Assembly: GCF_000763575.1 (NCBI RefSeq)
Contig: NZ_CP009170.1
Span: 2,133,501 to 2,197,500, forward strand
Length of the DNA: 64,000 bases
Direction of reading: 5' to 3'
DNA from: Thermoanaerobacter kivui
Lineage (GTDB): Bacteria; Bacillota; Thermoanaerobacteria; Thermoanaerobacterales; Thermoanaerobacteraceae
Under the pieces are notes generated by a model. It was given only the letters and a program-made list of their open reading frames with translations, did not search any database and was not told where the DNA came from. Position numbers and translations under genes: made by a program. Of the stretch, positions 42,074-50,966 are shown piece after piece (within the stretch, counting starts at the first letter, position 1; the number at the start of each line of letters is the position of its first letter).

Positions 42074-43009
42074 CTAATCTCTCAATTTTCTTCCTGTCAG
42101 GGTAAGAAAAACTGTCTCCAAATCGGGAATTTCGTTTCTTAGGTTACGTATTGGTATGTTTTTTGAAATAAAATAGTGGATTATATCATCAAAATTGCTC
42201 ACATCTTTTAAACTTGTTATCTTTATCGTGCTATCTCTTATCTCAACAGCTTTTACACCCTTTATTCCTTTCAATTCCTCCTCTTTTATTCCATCAATTG
42301 AGCCAATTTCAATATAAACTGTATTCACATCTGTAACCATTGAAGTGAGTTCTTCCTTTGTTCCTTCAGCTATAACCTTGCCATGGTCCATTATAGAAAT
42401 CCGCGTGCAGATAGCCTCTACTTCCTCCATATAGTGACTTGTGTAAATAATTGTACTACCCATTTCATTTAACTTTTTAACAGATTCCAAAATGTGATTC
42501 CTCGATTGAGGGTCTATACCTACTGTAGGTTCATCCATTATTATTAATTTAGGTCTATGGGCAATGGCACAGGCAATATTTAGCCTTCTTTTCATACCAC
42601 CTGAAAATTTATTTGGTACTTCTTTCGCTTTATCTGAAAGACCTACAAACTCTAATGCCATCTCTACACTTTCTTTTAGCTCTTTTCCCCTAAGTCCATA
42701 AAGACTTGCAAAAAACTTTACATTTTCATAGGCCGTTAAATCTCCATAAATAGCAACATCCTGAGGAACAATACCTATATTTTTCTTTATAAATTCAGCA
42801 TCTTTACGTATGTCTTTGTCAAAAACATAGACTTCACCCCTGTCAAAACTTATCAGTCCGCAGATTATGCTTATAGCTGTCGTCTTCCCTGCCCCATTAG
42901 GACCCAATAGACCGTAAATTTCTCCTTCTTCTATTTCTAAATTTACATTGTCTAAAGCTATAACATCACCAAACCTTTTTATTACCTCCTTCATTTTAAC
43001 TATCTTCAT
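42074..43009 (-). CDS. ABC transporter ATP-binding protein (drug-exporter type)
   Basis: 311 residues with Walker A GLLGPNGAGKTTA, signature FSGGMKRRLN, Walker B LIIMDEPTVGIDPQ and H-loop YTSHYMEE, followed by a C-terminal domain of about 90 residues. It is the first gene of a three-gene ABC-2 exporter operon. A REP hairpin lies just upstream (43040-43068), between it and the lipoprotein gene. No dedicated regulator gene adjoins the operon. Confidence 0.92.
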   Translation of the reverse strand: MKIVKMKEVIKRFGDVIALDNVNLEIEEGEIYGLLGPNGAGKTTAISIICGLISFDRGEVYVFDKDIRKDAEFIKKNIGIVPQDVAIYGDLTAYENVKFFASLYGLRGKELKESVEMALEFVGLSDKAKEVPNKFSGGMKRRLNIACAIAHRPKLIIMDEPTVGIDPQSRNHILESVKKLNEMGSTIIYTSHYMEEVEAICTRISIMDHGKVIAEGTKEELTSMVTDVNTVYIEIGSIDGIKEEELKGIKGVKAVEIRDSTIKITSLKDVSNFDDIIHYFISKNIPIRNLRNEIPDLETVFLTLTGRKLRD

Positions 43010-43039
43010 GCAACACCCTCTCCTTTCAAAATAAATTTT

Positions 43040-43068
43040 CAGACGAAAGGAACCGTCCCCTTTGTCTG
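43040..43068. repeat. REP-like hairpin
   Basis: CAGACGAAAGGAACCGTCCC then CTTTGTCTG; between the lipoprotein gene and the ABC ATPase gene, in the promoter region of the latter. Confidence 0.8.
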
Positions 43069-43154
43069 AAATTGATTTGGTTTTCTAGGAATATAATAAA
43101 GGAAATGGTGAAAGTTTTGTAGTATACAAAGTCACCATTTCCTCATGACTAAAG

Positions 43155-44612
43155 TCACATTGTATTTAAATTTTTCATCATGTATTCCATTATTCTTACA
43201 GCCTCATTTATAGTTTTTACATCATCCTTTAATGGTCCAAGCCATATGCAGTAAGCTAAATCATTGTCTGCAATTGGAATAATTCCAAAAATCTCAATAT
43301 ATGTTGTAGGGTCATTGGAAGCAGCAGGAGGGCTTCTCCTCAAAACGGCAATTTTTCCTTCTCCGATAGGAGTTTTTATATCTTCTTTTTTTAAAAGTTC
43401 GCTGTGATTTAGAAGAAAACCTCCAAAATATTGGTCTTTGTAATAACTTATAACATATATACCACCGTTAATTTCATCCTTTGAATTTAAGATATAAACT
43501 TCATTTCCGCCTGTAAATTTCTCCTTCCACCCATTTGGCAGAGCAATCTTGAGTTTTTTTAAATACCCAATCTCATTATTGCGGCAAAGTACCGTTTCCA
43601 TATAGGGCATATCTTGAAAGCTATTTAAATCATAAAAGAGTACTTTCTCAGCTCGACTAACGCCAGCCAGCTTCCTTTCAGAAATAAATTTCACTGAATT
43701 CCATTCCAAATTATCGCTTTCCTTTAATTCCCTCACATTTCCATTTAAATCAACACTTACTATAGGAGCCTCTATAAAATTACCTTTATCGTCATATTTA
43801 TAAATCTTGAATATAACATGTTCACCATCCGGAAATGCCATACTGTCAAGCGAATAAAATTTGTATTTTAAAATGTTTTTGTACGTTTTTATTATTTTGA
43901 AGTTATTTCCATCCAAAACATCTAAGCAGTTTTTCTCATCGTTTAGCACAAATATAGTTCTACTTTTATCTAAACTCCCATACGTTACACTTCCGTTAAA
44001 ACTGTAAACCGGCTTTACGACCTTGTTTTCAAAATTTAGATAGTTTATTTTGTTATCACAAATAAACAGCACCCCTTTATTGTTAAAATATGGTTTGATT
44101 TTGCCGCAAGAATTTATTTCACCTTCTAAAGGATACTTCTCAAATGTTCCTTTATTTACATCATAAGAAAATATATACCCACTTTTAGCATTTAAAGAAT
44201 CCGGTGAAATACCATAGATATACTCCCCATCATTACTCCACACTGGATATATTCCATCTCTTACAGGAAGAGTAAGTCTTTCTGGAGCGCTGCCATCAAT
44301 GTTTATCACATAGTATTCAAATGAAGCAGCATCGTAATGGATTCCCACAACAATTTTGTCTTGTCTTGGTGATAATTTATAATATCCAATGCGTTTATTT
44401 TTTAAAAATTCACTTGCTATTTTGTTAGAATTGCTGTCGTACAAAAGGACGGTATAAAGGGTATTATCAAAATCTTCGCTTGAATTAGGAAGTGAAAATA
44501 CCAGCCTTATAGGTGGTTCTTTCCTAGTTGTGGATGATTCTTTAAGCTTTACTACATCACAGGAAGTTAAAAAGAACATCACCATAGTAAGAAATAAAAA
44601 TAATTTTCTCAT
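43155..44612 (-). CDS. Lipoprotein with TolB-like beta-propeller
   Basis: 485 residues with a lipoprotein signal peptide (LFLFLTMVMFFLTSC). The mature part shows repeated TolB/WD40-like blades, such as LSPRQDKIVVGIHYD, YYVINIDGSAPERLTLPVRD with YPVWSNDGEYIYGISPD, and MAFPDGEHVIFKIYKYDDKG. A final region (residues 350-485) is different and ends in a helix. It probably binds a ligand or protein outside the membrane. It is monocistronic and not closely similar to the lipoproteins at 7-18 kb. Confidence 0.8.
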   Translation of the reverse strand: MRKLFLFLTMVMFFLTSCDVVKLKESSTTRKEPPIRLVFSLPNSSEDFDNTLYTVLLYDSNSNKIASEFLKNKRIGYYKLSPRQDKIVVGIHYDAASFEYYVINIDGSAPERLTLPVRDGIYPVWSNDGEYIYGISPDSLNAKSGYIFSYDVNKGTFEKYPLEGEINSCGKIKPYFNNKGVLFICDNKINYLNFENKVVKPVYSFNGSVTYGSLDKSRTIFVLNDEKNCLDVLDGNNFKIIKTYKNILKYKFYSLDSMAFPDGEHVIFKIYKYDDKGNFIEAPIVSVDLNGNVRELKESDNLEWNSVKFISERKLAGVSRAEKVLFYDLNSFQDMPYMETVLCRNNEIGYLKKLKIALPNGWKEKFTGGNEVYILNSKDEINGGIYVISYYKDQYFGGFLLNHSELLKKEDIKTPIGEGKIAVLRRSPPAASNDPTTYIEIFGIIPIADNDLAYCIWLGPLKDDVKTINEAVRIMEYMMKNLNTM

Positions 44613-44707
44613 TTACTATCCCTCTAATCTTATAATTTTTCCCTCCTTTTTAAAACGATTATATCATAATAAAACAAAAATTTCCACATCATCTATTTTT
44701 AAAAATT

Positions 44708-44792
44708 CAGACAAAGGGGACAGACAAAGGGGACGGTTCCTCTTGTCCGTTTATTTTGATTTTCAGACAAAAGGAACCGTCCCCTTTGTCTG
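44708..44792. repeat. Inverted REP pair (BIME-like)
   Basis: A 1.5-unit REP (44708-44749; the first half is repeated) and a second unit in inverse orientation (44764-44792) sit 14 bp apart. Confidence 0.85.
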
Positions 44793-44810
44793 TGTTATGC
44801 CAATAAAAAA

Positions 44811-45174
44811 GTAAGGCTCGTAATGGTCTTCGCTTCAGCCAGTACAAATCTCTTCATACCTCACTTAAAAGGCAAGGTATTGCAAAACCCATACTGACCT
44901 ATGCTCGACTATTATAGATACCTTAGAAACCTTATGCACTTTGCATAAGACCTCCAGTCTAAGTACATGACGTACTTCGACCTGCGGAACCCATAATAGT
45001 CTTAGCTCGACTATAATACATCCTTTTTTAGCCTGAAAATTTAGGCTTTACATGGACATATTATAATCTGCCCGCCGACTAGCATCCGACCTTTCGATCG
45101 AATACCAATCTTTGGCCGGTCATCACAGAACTTGCGTCCTGTGATGACCTTGGCTCGACCATTACGAACCTTAC
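44811..45174 (-). ncRNA. Large structured RNA candidate, about 365 nt
   Basis: The two ends form an 18-bp helix (45174-45157 with 44828-44811). Inside are a 14-bp hairpin with a GCAA tetraloop (45148-45117), a hairpin CGATC-GAAA-GGTCG (45102-45089), AGCCT/AGGCT (45045-45027), AAGTAC/GTACTT (44977-44961), CTTATGCA/TGCATAAG (44949-44931) and a 9-bp helix GACTATTAT/ATAATAGTC (45001-44993 with 44915-44907). G-U pairs in three helices become A-C mismatches on the plus strand, and GNRA loops occur only on the minus strand, so the minus strand is the RNA. Six T residues follow the 3' end. No known family motif was recognised. Confidence 0.75.
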
Positions 45175-45307
45175 ACTATTATATTGCCCTTTTTGTCTTT
45201 TTATATTCATTTGTTTTTAAAAAAATTTAAAAAGGAATGAGATACCCACTTTTTTGGTTTAAGCTAAAGCTCTTAGTGAAAACAAAGGAACTGTACTTCA
45301 TTTTGAA

Positions 45308-45952
45308 TTATACAGAATATTGATAATTTAAAGCAATTACTTTTGGCTCACCTTCTAGATCTTTCTTAGTAATACCTATTTCTGTGGATAAAATCTTTTT
45401 GCCACCTGTCATTTCCAAAAAGTTATCCACAGTATCAATAGGGAAATTAATAAACTCCGTTTTATAGTGCATTGGTATAGTTATTTTAGGCTTTAACTGG
45501 TTCATCACTTCTACCGCTTGTTTTGCATCAATTGTATAATAGCCTCCAACAGGAATGAGTAGAACATCAACTGGTCCTATTTCTTCAACTTGCTTTTCTG
45601 TTAAAACATGTCCCAAATCTCCCATGTGACAGACTCTGATTCCATCAATATCAAAGACAAAAACTATATTTTTGCCTCTTTTTGCACCATGCTCGTCATC
45701 GTGAAATGTATTTACACCTTTTATGTTGATACCTTTTATATTATGTTCTCCTACTGTGTCAACAATATCAAAGTTTCCCTTTACCGCCTTAAAATAATTG
45801 TGGTCAAAATGGGAATGAGAAGATGTCACAATGTCTGCCTTCACATTTGGCATAGGGTACCCAACTGATTCATCAAAAGGGTCTGTGACAATGACCGTAC
45901 CCTTCTCGGATGTCAACTTAAAACAGGCATGTCCCAACCATTTTATATTCAT
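45308..45952 (-). CDS. Metallo-beta-lactamase-fold metal-dependent hydrolase (UPF0173, YtkL-like)
   Basis: 214 residues. The MBL metal site is visible: SSHSHFDHNYF (HxHxDH), a later His in FHDDEHG, DLGH and the final IPMHYKTEFI. Members of this UPF0173 group are about 225 residues; their substrates are not established. The ATG follows GGAGGTG. The structured RNA candidate begins about 135 bp after the stop codon on the same strand, and that gap holds no gene. Confidence 0.9.
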   Translation of the reverse strand: MNIKWLGHACFKLTSEKGTVIVTDPFDESVGYPMPNVKADIVTSSHSHFDHNYFKAVKGNFDIVDTVGEHNIKGINIKGVNTFHDDEHGAKRGKNIVFVFDIDGIRVCHMGDLGHVLTEKQVEEIGPVDVLLIPVGGYYTIDAKQAVEVMNQLKPKITIPMHYKTEFINFPIDTVDNFLEMTGGKKILSTEIGITKKDLEGEPKVIALNYQYSV

Positions 45953-45988
45953 AAATTAACACCTCCTAACCATATTATACCACAAAAT

Positions 45989-46010
45989 AAAGGCGGAAAA
46001 ACCGCCTTTT
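45989..46010 (-). terminator. argS terminator
   Basis: AAAGGCGG, TTTTT loop, CCGCCTTT hairpin on the minus strand at the argS stop codon. Confidence 0.75.
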
Positions 46011-47697
46011 ACATTCTCTCTGGTGCAGTTATTTTTAATATATCTAAAGCGTTCTTTATGACAGTCTTTACTGCTAATATGAGCACAAACCTTGCTTTCA
46101 TCAAATCTTCTTCTACGCCTTTTACTCTGTGACTGTTGTAAAAAGAATGGAAAAGCGATGCTACATCAAGTACATATCTCGTAATCCTATGAGGTGCCAA
46201 TGTCTTTGCAGCAATGGTAATTTCTTCTGGGAAATATGCCAATTTTTTAATTAATTCTTTTTCCTCTTCTTCTTTTAAAAGGCTTAAATCTACTTCATCT
46301 ATATTATCTATCTTTACTCCAGTTTCTTCTAACTGTCTAATAATTGAGCAAATCCTCGCATGGGCATACTGGACATAAAATACTGGATTTTCATTCGATT
46401 GCTCTTTAGCCAAGTCAAGGTCAAAATCAATCGGGCTGTCTGCAGACCTCATGTTGAAAAAGAATCTTGCTGCATCTTTTCCTACTTCATCTATCAGATC
46501 TCGTAGTGTCACCATTCTGCCTGTCCTTTTGGACATTTTAACAACTTGACCGCCCTCTATGAGTTTCACAAGCTGCATTAAAACAACATCAAGCCTATCA
46601 GGGTCTATGCCAAGTGCCTGCATCGCTCCTTTCATAGGAGCAACATGGCCATGGTGATCCGCACCCCAAACATTTATAACCCAATCAAATCCGCGAGTTA
46701 TAAATTTATTTTTGTGATAGGCTATGTCAGAAGCCAAATAGGTAGGAAATCCATTAGACCTAACTAATACATCGTCTTTTTCCGCACCAAATAATGTCAT
46801 TTTAAACCACAAAGCCCCGTCTTTTTCATAAGTATACCCTTTTTGCTTAAGCTCTTCAATTACTTTATATACTTCTCCGCTGTCATAAAGAGATTGTTCA
46901 GAAAACCACACGTCATATTCTATCCCGTAGAGTTCTAAATCCTCTTTTATTTTCTCTAAATTTTTCTTAAGTCCATATTCTATGAGTGCCCTTCTTCTCT
47001 CTTCTGATGGCACATCTTTATACTTATCTCCGTAAATTTCCAAAAACTCTCTTGCTCTATCTATTATGTCCTCTCCGTGATAGCCACCTTCAGGCACTTC
47101 AGCAGGTATTCCCAATAATTGAAGGTATCTCGCCTCAAGGGAATATCCAAACTTTTCAATCTGATTTCCTGCATCGTTTATATAAAATTCCCTAGTCACA
47201 TTATATCCTGCATACTGAAGGACGGAAGCCAACGCATCTCCCAAAGCGCCGCCTCTTGCATTTCCCATATGCATAGGACCCGTCGGATTTGCCGATACAA
47301 ATTCCACTTGCACTTTCTTGCCATTTCCTATATTTACACGTCCATAATCTTTTCCTCGTTCATAAACGAGCTTTAAAGTTTCTTCCAAAAATTTATCCTT
47401 CAAAAAGAAATTGATAAAGCCAGGTCCTGCCACTTCAATTCTTTCTATAAAAGTATTTGAAGTGTCCATTTTTGAAACAATAATTTCTGCAATTTTTTTA
47501 GGAGGCATTTTAGCCTGCTTTGCCATCACCATCGCTGTGTTTATTGCAAGGTCACCATGCTGCCTTTCCTTTGGTTCTTCTATTTCTATTTCTGGAATGT
47601 CATTTACAGCTATTAAACCCTCTTTTATTGAGTTCTCTATAGCATTTATCACCACATTTTTTATTTCATCTTTTACCTTTTGTACAATGTTTTCCAA
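46009..47697 (-). CDS. argS: Arginyl-tRNA synthetase
   Basis: 562 residues of a class I synthetase: N-terminal ArgRS additional domain (residues 1-110, EIEIEEPKERQHGDLAINTA), the HIGH-type motif in SANPTGPMHMGNA, the KMSK motif in VVKMSKRTGRM, and the C-terminal DALR anticodon-binding domain (YAHARICSIIRQLEETGVKI to ILKITAPERM). It charges tRNA-Arg. It starts 1 bp after the DUF1934 gene, and the pair follows ddl. No T-box is visible before the gene cluster. Confidence 0.97.
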   Translation of the reverse strand: MENIVQKVKDEIKNVVINAIENSIKEGLIAVNDIPEIEIEEPKERQHGDLAINTAMVMAKQAKMPPKKIAEIIVSKMDTSNTFIERIEVAGPGFINFFLKDKFLEETLKLVYERGKDYGRVNIGNGKKVQVEFVSANPTGPMHMGNARGGALGDALASVLQYAGYNVTREFYINDAGNQIEKFGYSLEARYLQLLGIPAEVPEGGYHGEDIIDRAREFLEIYGDKYKDVPSEERRRALIEYGLKKNLEKIKEDLELYGIEYDVWFSEQSLYDSGEVYKVIEELKQKGYTYEKDGALWFKMTLFGAEKDDVLVRSNGFPTYLASDIAYHKNKFITRGFDWVINVWGADHHGHVAPMKGAMQALGIDPDRLDVVLMQLVKLIEGGQVVKMSKRTGRMVTLRDLIDEVGKDAARFFFNMRSADSPIDFDLDLAKEQSNENPVFYVQYAHARICSIIRQLEETGVKIDNIDEVDLSLLKEEEEKELIKKLAYFPEEITIAAKTLAPHRITRYVLDVASLFHSFYNSHRVKGVEEDLMKARFVLILAVKTVIKNALDILKITAPERM

Positions 47698-47698
47698 A

Positions 47699-48121
47699 TC
47701 AGTTTACCTCCCGAACTTTTAAGTATAGTTCATTATTACTGACGGTCTTGTTGTTAAAGTCAAGGGCATATTTTATAGTAACCTCACCACCAACTTCTGA
47801 CATATCTACTTTTAAGTCCGTTGGTAGTATTCCTAAAAAAATTCTTCCGTAAGGGGTATAATAATCTGATTCATATCTTTTGTTTTTCTCAAAAACCATC
47901 TTCGATTTATTAGTGCCAAAACGTATAAGAGTGACTTTATCATCAGTTATCTTCAAAGTGGTAGTCGTTCCATTCATCCCTGATAATTCGGTTTCTTCAT
48001 AAACCACGTAAAAAGCATTGCCTTTAATGTAAAAATTGCCTTCTGTCACAAGCTCTATTGTATCAGACTCATTTTGAGTATTTCTCTGAGTACCTTTAAC
48101 AGATATAATCGCTTTTTTCAA
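47699..48121 (-). CDS. DUF1934 protein (YwiB-like)
   Basis: 140 residues, a lipocalin-like beta-barrel family: SVKGTQRNTQNESDTIELVT, then TTTTLKITDDKVTLIRFGTN and ALDFNNKTVSNNELYLKVRE. YwiB precedes argS in many Firmicutes, including B. subtilis, and the same order is kept here with a 1-bp gap. Its function is unknown. Confidence 0.88.
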   Translation of the reverse strand: MKKAIISVKGTQRNTQNESDTIELVTEGNFYIKGNAFYVVYEETELSGMNGTTTTLKITDDKVTLIRFGTNKSKMVFEKNKRYESDYYTPYGRIFLGILPTDLKVDMSEVGGEVTIKYALDFNNKTVSNNELYLKVREVN

Positions 48122-48150
48122 TTACCTCTCCCCTTTATCCCTTATTTTTG

Positions 48151-49230
48151 TTACCATTCGCTGCACTTTTCATTATAAGCCTGCAATGCCAAATTTATGA
48201 GGTCATCCAGCAACACAGAATAAGGCTTTCCACTTGCCTCCCATAATTTAGGATACATGCTTATTTTCGTAAACCCAGGAATGGTATTAACTTCATTTAG
48301 ATAAAGGATACCTGTGTTTCTATCCATCAAAAAGTCTACTCGCGCCATACCCCTTAAATCCAATGCTTTGTACGCCTTTATAGCCAACTGCCTTACTTCT
48401 TCCATTTTTTTATCAGGAAGTGGTGCAGGTATTAAGAGAAGAGATTTACCCCCATCAAAATATTTAGCATTATAATCATAGAATTCATTAGAAGGAACAA
48501 TTTCTCCTGCAATAGAGGCTTGCGGATTTTCATTGCCTAACACAGAACATTCAATCTCCCGGGCATCTATTCCTCTTTCTATTAATAATTTTCTATCATA
48601 TTTCGCAGCTAATTTCAAGGCCCCAGTAAGTTCTTCCTCATTGTGGACTTTGGTAATGCCAACACTCGACCCCAAATTAGCAGGTTTTACAAAACAAGGA
48701 TATCCTAAGTGTTCAATTTTCTTTTTAATAGCTTCCAAATCCTCAATTTCATTTCTATAAACTACTACAAAATCAGGCGTAGGCAGTCCCGCTTCTTTAA
48801 AAATTCTTTTTGTGAAGACTTTATCCATACATAAAGCAGAAGAAAGGACGTTAGCACCTACATAAGGCATCTCTAAAAGTTCTAAAAGCCCTTGTATAGT
48901 ACCATCTTCTCCATTGGGACCATGTAAAACAGGGAATACCACGTCTATTGGATAAAAATCATTTTTCCTATCTTCGAAAGTTATTATGCCTCTATACTTT
49001 GTAGAAGCTCCCATAATCGCCGGAATCCCTTCTTTTTCCCATTCTCCAGTTTCTACTTTTTCTACATCTCCTTTGTATAGATACCATTCACCTTTTTTAG
49101 TAATACCTACCATATAAATTTCGTACTTATCTTTATCGAGATTGTTTATAATTGATTTTGCAGACATCAAAGAAACCTCATGCTCTCCTGATTGTCCTCC
49201 AAATAAAACCGCTACTCTTACTTTCCCCAT
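48151..49230 (-). CDS. ddl: D-alanine--D-alanine ligase
   Basis: 359 residues of the ATP-grasp ligase making D-Ala-D-Ala for peptidoglycan. Visible motifs are the N-terminal VAVLFGGQSGEHEVSLMSA, the glycine-rich loop CFVKPANLGSSVGITKV, the metal and substrate loop ARVDFLMD and LYLNEVNTIPGFTKISMYPK. Near the active site the Tyr/Lys choice region (EFYDYNAKYFDGG) is of the usual D-Ala type. The length is standard. It sits upstream of DUF1934 and argS. Confidence 0.95.
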   Translation of the reverse strand: MGKVRVAVLFGGQSGEHEVSLMSAKSIINNLDKDKYEIYMVGITKKGEWYLYKGDVEKVETGEWEKEGIPAIMGASTKYRGIITFEDRKNDFYPIDVVFPVLHGPNGEDGTIQGLLELLEMPYVGANVLSSALCMDKVFTKRIFKEAGLPTPDFVVVYRNEIEDLEAIKKKIEHLGYPCFVKPANLGSSVGITKVHNEEELTGALKLAAKYDRKLLIERGIDAREIECSVLGNENPQASIAGEIVPSNEFYDYNAKYFDGGKSLLLIPAPLPDKKMEEVRQLAIKAYKALDLRGMARVDFLMDRNTGILYLNEVNTIPGFTKISMYPKLWEASGKPYSVLLDDLINLALQAYNEKCSEW

Positions 49231-49319
49231 GCTTTCACACTCCTACTCATTTTCTTACATTATCTTTATTCTACTCTTTTAAGAATATGTATTCAAGAAA
49301 AAATTTATTTTATAAATCT

Positions 49320-49350
49320 AAAGCCGAGGAAGATGTTTCTTCCCCGGCTT
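49320..49350 (-). terminator. SASP gene terminator
   Basis: AAGCCGGGGAAGA pairs with TCTTCCTCGGCTTT around AACA on the minus strand, after the SASP gene. Confidence 0.85.
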
Positions 49351-49359
49351 GGTGGGCAT

Positions 49360-49557
49360 TTAGAAGGTGGTATTTCCGTTGTTATAATTTTCTACAAGCA
49401 TTTTTTCTGCTTTTTCGATTGCAAGTTTTACAAGATTACCGCAATTTCTAGAAGAAACACTTCCCCAACCTTCCTTCATTACTGTGTCGTAAACGCCGAG
49501 TTCTTTAGCCAACTCATATTTAAGCTGGTCGGACATCAAGCCTCTGCGTCTACCCAT
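49360..49557 (-). CDS. Alpha/beta-type small acid-soluble spore protein
   Basis: 65 residues. It carries the two family signatures: the N-terminal [10 protein letters not shown] with the GPR protease recognition-like segment, and the C-terminal [20 protein letters not shown]. These proteins coat and protect spore DNA. A cysteine in the second motif (RNCGN) is unusual, since most members have G in this area. The start follows GGAGGG. It fits the sporulation neighbourhood. Confidence 0.9.
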   Translation of the reverse strand: MGRRRGLMSDQLKYELAKELGVYDTVMKEGWGSVSSRNCGNLVKLAIEKAEKMLVENYNNGNTTF

Positions 49558-49622
49558 TTTTATCCCCTCCTTCTTTTGCCCTACACTTATTTTGTGATTT
49601 TAAAAAGCATTTATGTTATGGA

Positions 49623-50957
49623 CTACATGGTCAAATCTCCATGTTCTGTTTTTATGACTTTCAATATTTTTTCTTCATTCCCATTTAAAGCGTTTATATA
49701 TACATAGAAAGTATCTCCGTTATAGGTGCCTTTAAATTCATAGGCTAATACTTCTTTTCCATTTTCAAGAGGAATAAGAGTAAGTTTAGCTCCTTCCAGT
49801 TTTAAGTTTTTACTTACCTTTTCTTTAGCTTCCGCTTCTGTCAGTTTTGGTTTTTCTAGTTTCCTTGTGGTATGATTCATATAATAAGCTGTGGCATCAA
49901 AACCTATTATATCCCCATTATCAAGGGCTACTTTCACCTTAACAATATCAGGATACAAATACACATCATTTTTTACAGGAACAAAGTTAAACTGTACACT
50001 GCCATCTGCCTTCATAGAATAAGTGTTTTCCATGTTTTTGAAACCACGTTGTTCCAAGAATTTTCTGGCATATTGAAGCGCTTGGGACTGAGATATGTTT
50101 ATTTTTGTCACACTTCTTTGGTCCATCATCCATACTACATGCCCGCCTTTTTTGCTGACATTTATATACACAGGCAATTTACCTGTAACTTTCAATTCTA
50201 CACCATATGCCTTTATTTTACCGTTATTGGGACTATACTTGTTCTGTGACTCTACAGGTTTTCCTAAAAAATCTCTCGCTATTTGAACAGCTCTGTCATA
50301 AGAAACATCAGGTCCTGATAATCCCTTGGGAGTTCTTTTAGCTAAACTTTCAGAAAAAGGACCATCGTAAATTAAAGTGGGATAATTTGTCATTGTCTGA
50401 TTGACTGTATTCATTTTTACATTTAAGATTTTACTGTCAATTTGCCCCATTTTTTGTGTTCCTTTTTTGCGCAAATTCCCAAGTTCATACCCGCCTTGAA
50501 TCCTTTTTCTTAAATCTTGAAGATTTTTGCCAAGAAATACAGCATAGTTATGTAGTTTTGCAATCGTTTCTAAGTCTTGTTGCGTCAACTTTTGCCCTGC
50601 CGCAACTTTTCTGGTAAGGCTGTAAGAATAATCTCCAATTTGTGTTAAAAACTTCGAAGTGTTGTCTATTTCAGGCTGACCTATAGGAAGTTGGTTTAAA
50701 TGCTCTTGACCTGAAAAAGCCTCCCTCCATATTTCATCTAAAATGGGAATAGTCGTTTTATCAGAAGAAGCCACCATCAATTTCCCCATAGAAGTTTCAA
50801 TATTTTCCACATTAGACACCAGCTGATAAAAAGACCTATCGTATTGAGCTTGTAAATACCTATGGTAGGAAATTTTTTCAATGTATTGCCTGTATCCCCA
50901 TGCTCCAATGGTTAATAGGAGAAGCAGAACAAAAGCCGTCAAACCTCGTTTTACCAT
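49623..50957 (-). CDS. ypeB: Germination protein YpeB
   Basis: 444 residues. An N-terminal membrane anchor (LTAFVLLLLLTIGAWGYRQY) is followed by a helical domain (residues 25-190) and three PepSY-like domains (VSYDRAVQIARDFLGKPVES, ISQSQALQYARKFLEQRGFK, LTEAEAKEKVSKNLKLEGAK). YpeB stabilises and localises the cortex-lytic enzyme SleB in the spore inner membrane. It is encoded 9 bp after sleB, the usual order. Confidence 0.94.
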   Translation of the reverse strand: MVKRGLTAFVLLLLLTIGAWGYRQYIEKISYHRYLQAQYDRSFYQLVSNVENIETSMGKLMVASSDKTTIPILDEIWREAFSGQEHLNQLPIGQPEIDNTSKFLTQIGDYSYSLTRKVAAGQKLTQQDLETIAKLHNYAVFLGKNLQDLRKRIQGGYELGNLRKKGTQKMGQIDSKILNVKMNTVNQTMTNYPTLIYDGPFSESLAKRTPKGLSGPDVSYDRAVQIARDFLGKPVESQNKYSPNNGKIKAYGVELKVTGKLPVYINVSKKGGHVVWMMDQRSVTKINISQSQALQYARKFLEQRGFKNMENTYSMKADGSVQFNFVPVKNDVYLYPDIVKVKVALDNGDIIGFDATAYYMNHTTRKLEKPKLTEAEAKEKVSKNLKLEGAKLTLIPLENGKEVLAYEFKGTYNGDTFYVYINALNGNEEKILKVIKTEHGDLTM

Positions 50958-50966
50958 TTTTTCACC

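Noticed and set aside
7251-44792. CRISPR array
   Set aside because: The repeated 29-bp unit is scattered singly or in inverted pairs across 40 kb, is palindromic throughout and has no regular spacers or cas genes nearby.
44811-45174. Known RNAs (6S, tmRNA, RNase P, SRP, T-box, group I/II intron)
   Set aside because: None of their conserved cores, such as the AGGGTGG T-box sequence, the group II domain V or the SRP GGAAG loop region, could be found on either strand.
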